This document shows, piece by piece, positions 6,036 to 6,399 of a stretch of 6,399 nt of DNA. Source of the DNA: an uncultured Bacteroidota bacterium (GTDB lineage Bacteria; Bacteroidota; Bacteroidia; Chitinophagales; Chitinophagaceae); assembly GCA_903835145.1 (NCBI GenBank), contig CAILMA010000659.1, positions 1-6,399 on the forward strand. The letters run 5' to 3'. Numbering within the stretch: the first letter of the stretch is position 1; each line of letters opens with the position of its first letter. The notes beneath the pieces are model-generated. The model was given only the letters and a program-made list of their open reading frames with translations, had not been told where the DNA came from and made no database searches. A program made the position numbers and the translations under genes.

Positions 6036-6399
6036 ATGGTAACTAATCTGAGTCTTTCGAATTCTTTGGTTTCGCAATGGATAAGTGAATTGCGTGATGC
6101 CGACGTGCAGCTGGACAGCATGCGGTTCAGGCGCAATCTGGAGCGGATAGGCGAAGTAACCGCCTACGAAATAAGCAAGACCCTACCCTATAAGTACGTG
6201 GAGACGCCGACAGTAATGGGAGAAGCCACCTGTGCAGTGCTGGAATCTCAGCCCGTGCTGGCGACTATTCTACGTGCCGGGTTGCCTTTGTATCAGGGGT
6301 TGCTGAATTACTTTGACAAGGCAGACAGTGCTTTTATAGGTGCTTACCGCAAGCACAGCCCTGACGAGTCTTTTGAGATAGACCAAACCTATATGACCA
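6036..6399 (+). CDS. upp: Uracil phosphoribosyltransferase, N-terminal part (runs off the right edge)
   Basis: The first 121 codons of uracil phosphoribosyltransferase, which makes UMP from uracil and PRPP in pyrimidine salvage; cytoplasmic. The reading MVTNLSLSNSLVSQWISELR, then RFRRNLERIGEVTAYEISK and QPVLATILRAGLPLYQGLLNYFDKADSAFIGAYRK, matches the Bacteroidota form of the family. RFRRNLERIG, LRAGLPL--G and the GAYRK segment are the conserved N-terminal half. The PRPP-binding loop and the C-terminal uracil site lie beyond the window, since the family is usually about 210-220 aa. The ATG at 6036 gives the expected N-terminus. The 171-nt gap to the divergent lipoprotein gene must hold its promoter. 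The best -7-like site is TAATTTTC at 6014-6021, which misses the last consensus base. The frame is intact to the edge. Confidence 0.94.
   Translation, partial: MVTNLSLSNSLVSQWISELRDADVQLDSMRFRRNLERIGEVTAYEISKTLPYKYVETPTVMGEATCAVLESQPVLATILRAGLPLYQGLLNYFDKADSAFIGAYRKHSPDESFEIDQTYMT

Noticed and set aside
3454..6399. A pyrimidine-salvage operon made of the PyrR-like gene and upp
   Set aside because: They are separated by the array, the asparaginase, a terminator and an opposite-strand gene. They cannot share a transcript, and the PyrR-like protein lacks clear uracil-specific features.

Overview
The window looks like an ordinary chromosomal stretch from a member of the Bacteroidota, probably a Chitinophagia/Sphingobacteriia-type organism. 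Three lines support this. The partial upp product, the MacB-type permease and the PyrR-like phosphoribosyltransferase all read like Bacteroidota family members. Three genes have a match to the Bacteroidota -7 promoter element (TAnnTTTG) just ahead of the best start codon. Shine-Dalgarno sites are mostly absent. The class-level placement is inference, since no rRNA or other marker gene is present.

Layout, left to right. (1) 1-205 (+): the C-terminal end of a sensor histidine kinase, with a reading-frame break at its glycine-rich ATP-lid motif. (2) 233-1948 (-): a large multi-pass membrane protein of the bacterial TMTC/GT-C glycosyltransferase type with a C-terminal TPR tail, convergent with the kinase. 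(3) 1949-2186: a divergent intergenic region with promoter-like elements for both flanking genes. (4) 2187-3446 (+): a MacB/FtsX-type ABC transporter permease, followed 7 nt later by (5) 3454-3954 (+): a PyrR-like type I phosphoribosyltransferase. These two probably form an operon. (6) 3957-4236: an array of exactly 40 degenerate heptanucleotide units (AGTNNNN) with a 21-nt and partly 42-nt higher-order organisation. (7) 4367-5320 (+): a complete cytoplasmic isoaspartyl peptidase/plant-type L-asparaginase. (8) 5340-5377: a perfect 14-bp hairpin that serves as a bidirectional terminator. (9) 5397-5828 (-): a small lipocalin-like lipoprotein. (10) 6036-6399 (+): the first 121 codons of uracil phosphoribosyltransferase (upp), cut by the window edge.

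The genes do not form one obvious pathway. The permease and PyrR-like gene are probably co-transcribed. Upp salvages uracil with PRPP and the PyrR-like protein has a PRPP-binding loop, so two PRPP-using proteins lie close together, but nothing else links them. The asparaginase and the lipoprotein are convergent around a shared terminator. I found no CRISPR array, transposase, integrase, tRNA, rRNA or toxin-antitoxin pair. The least ordinary element is the heptamer array. I see no convincing evidence for a new multi-gene system.
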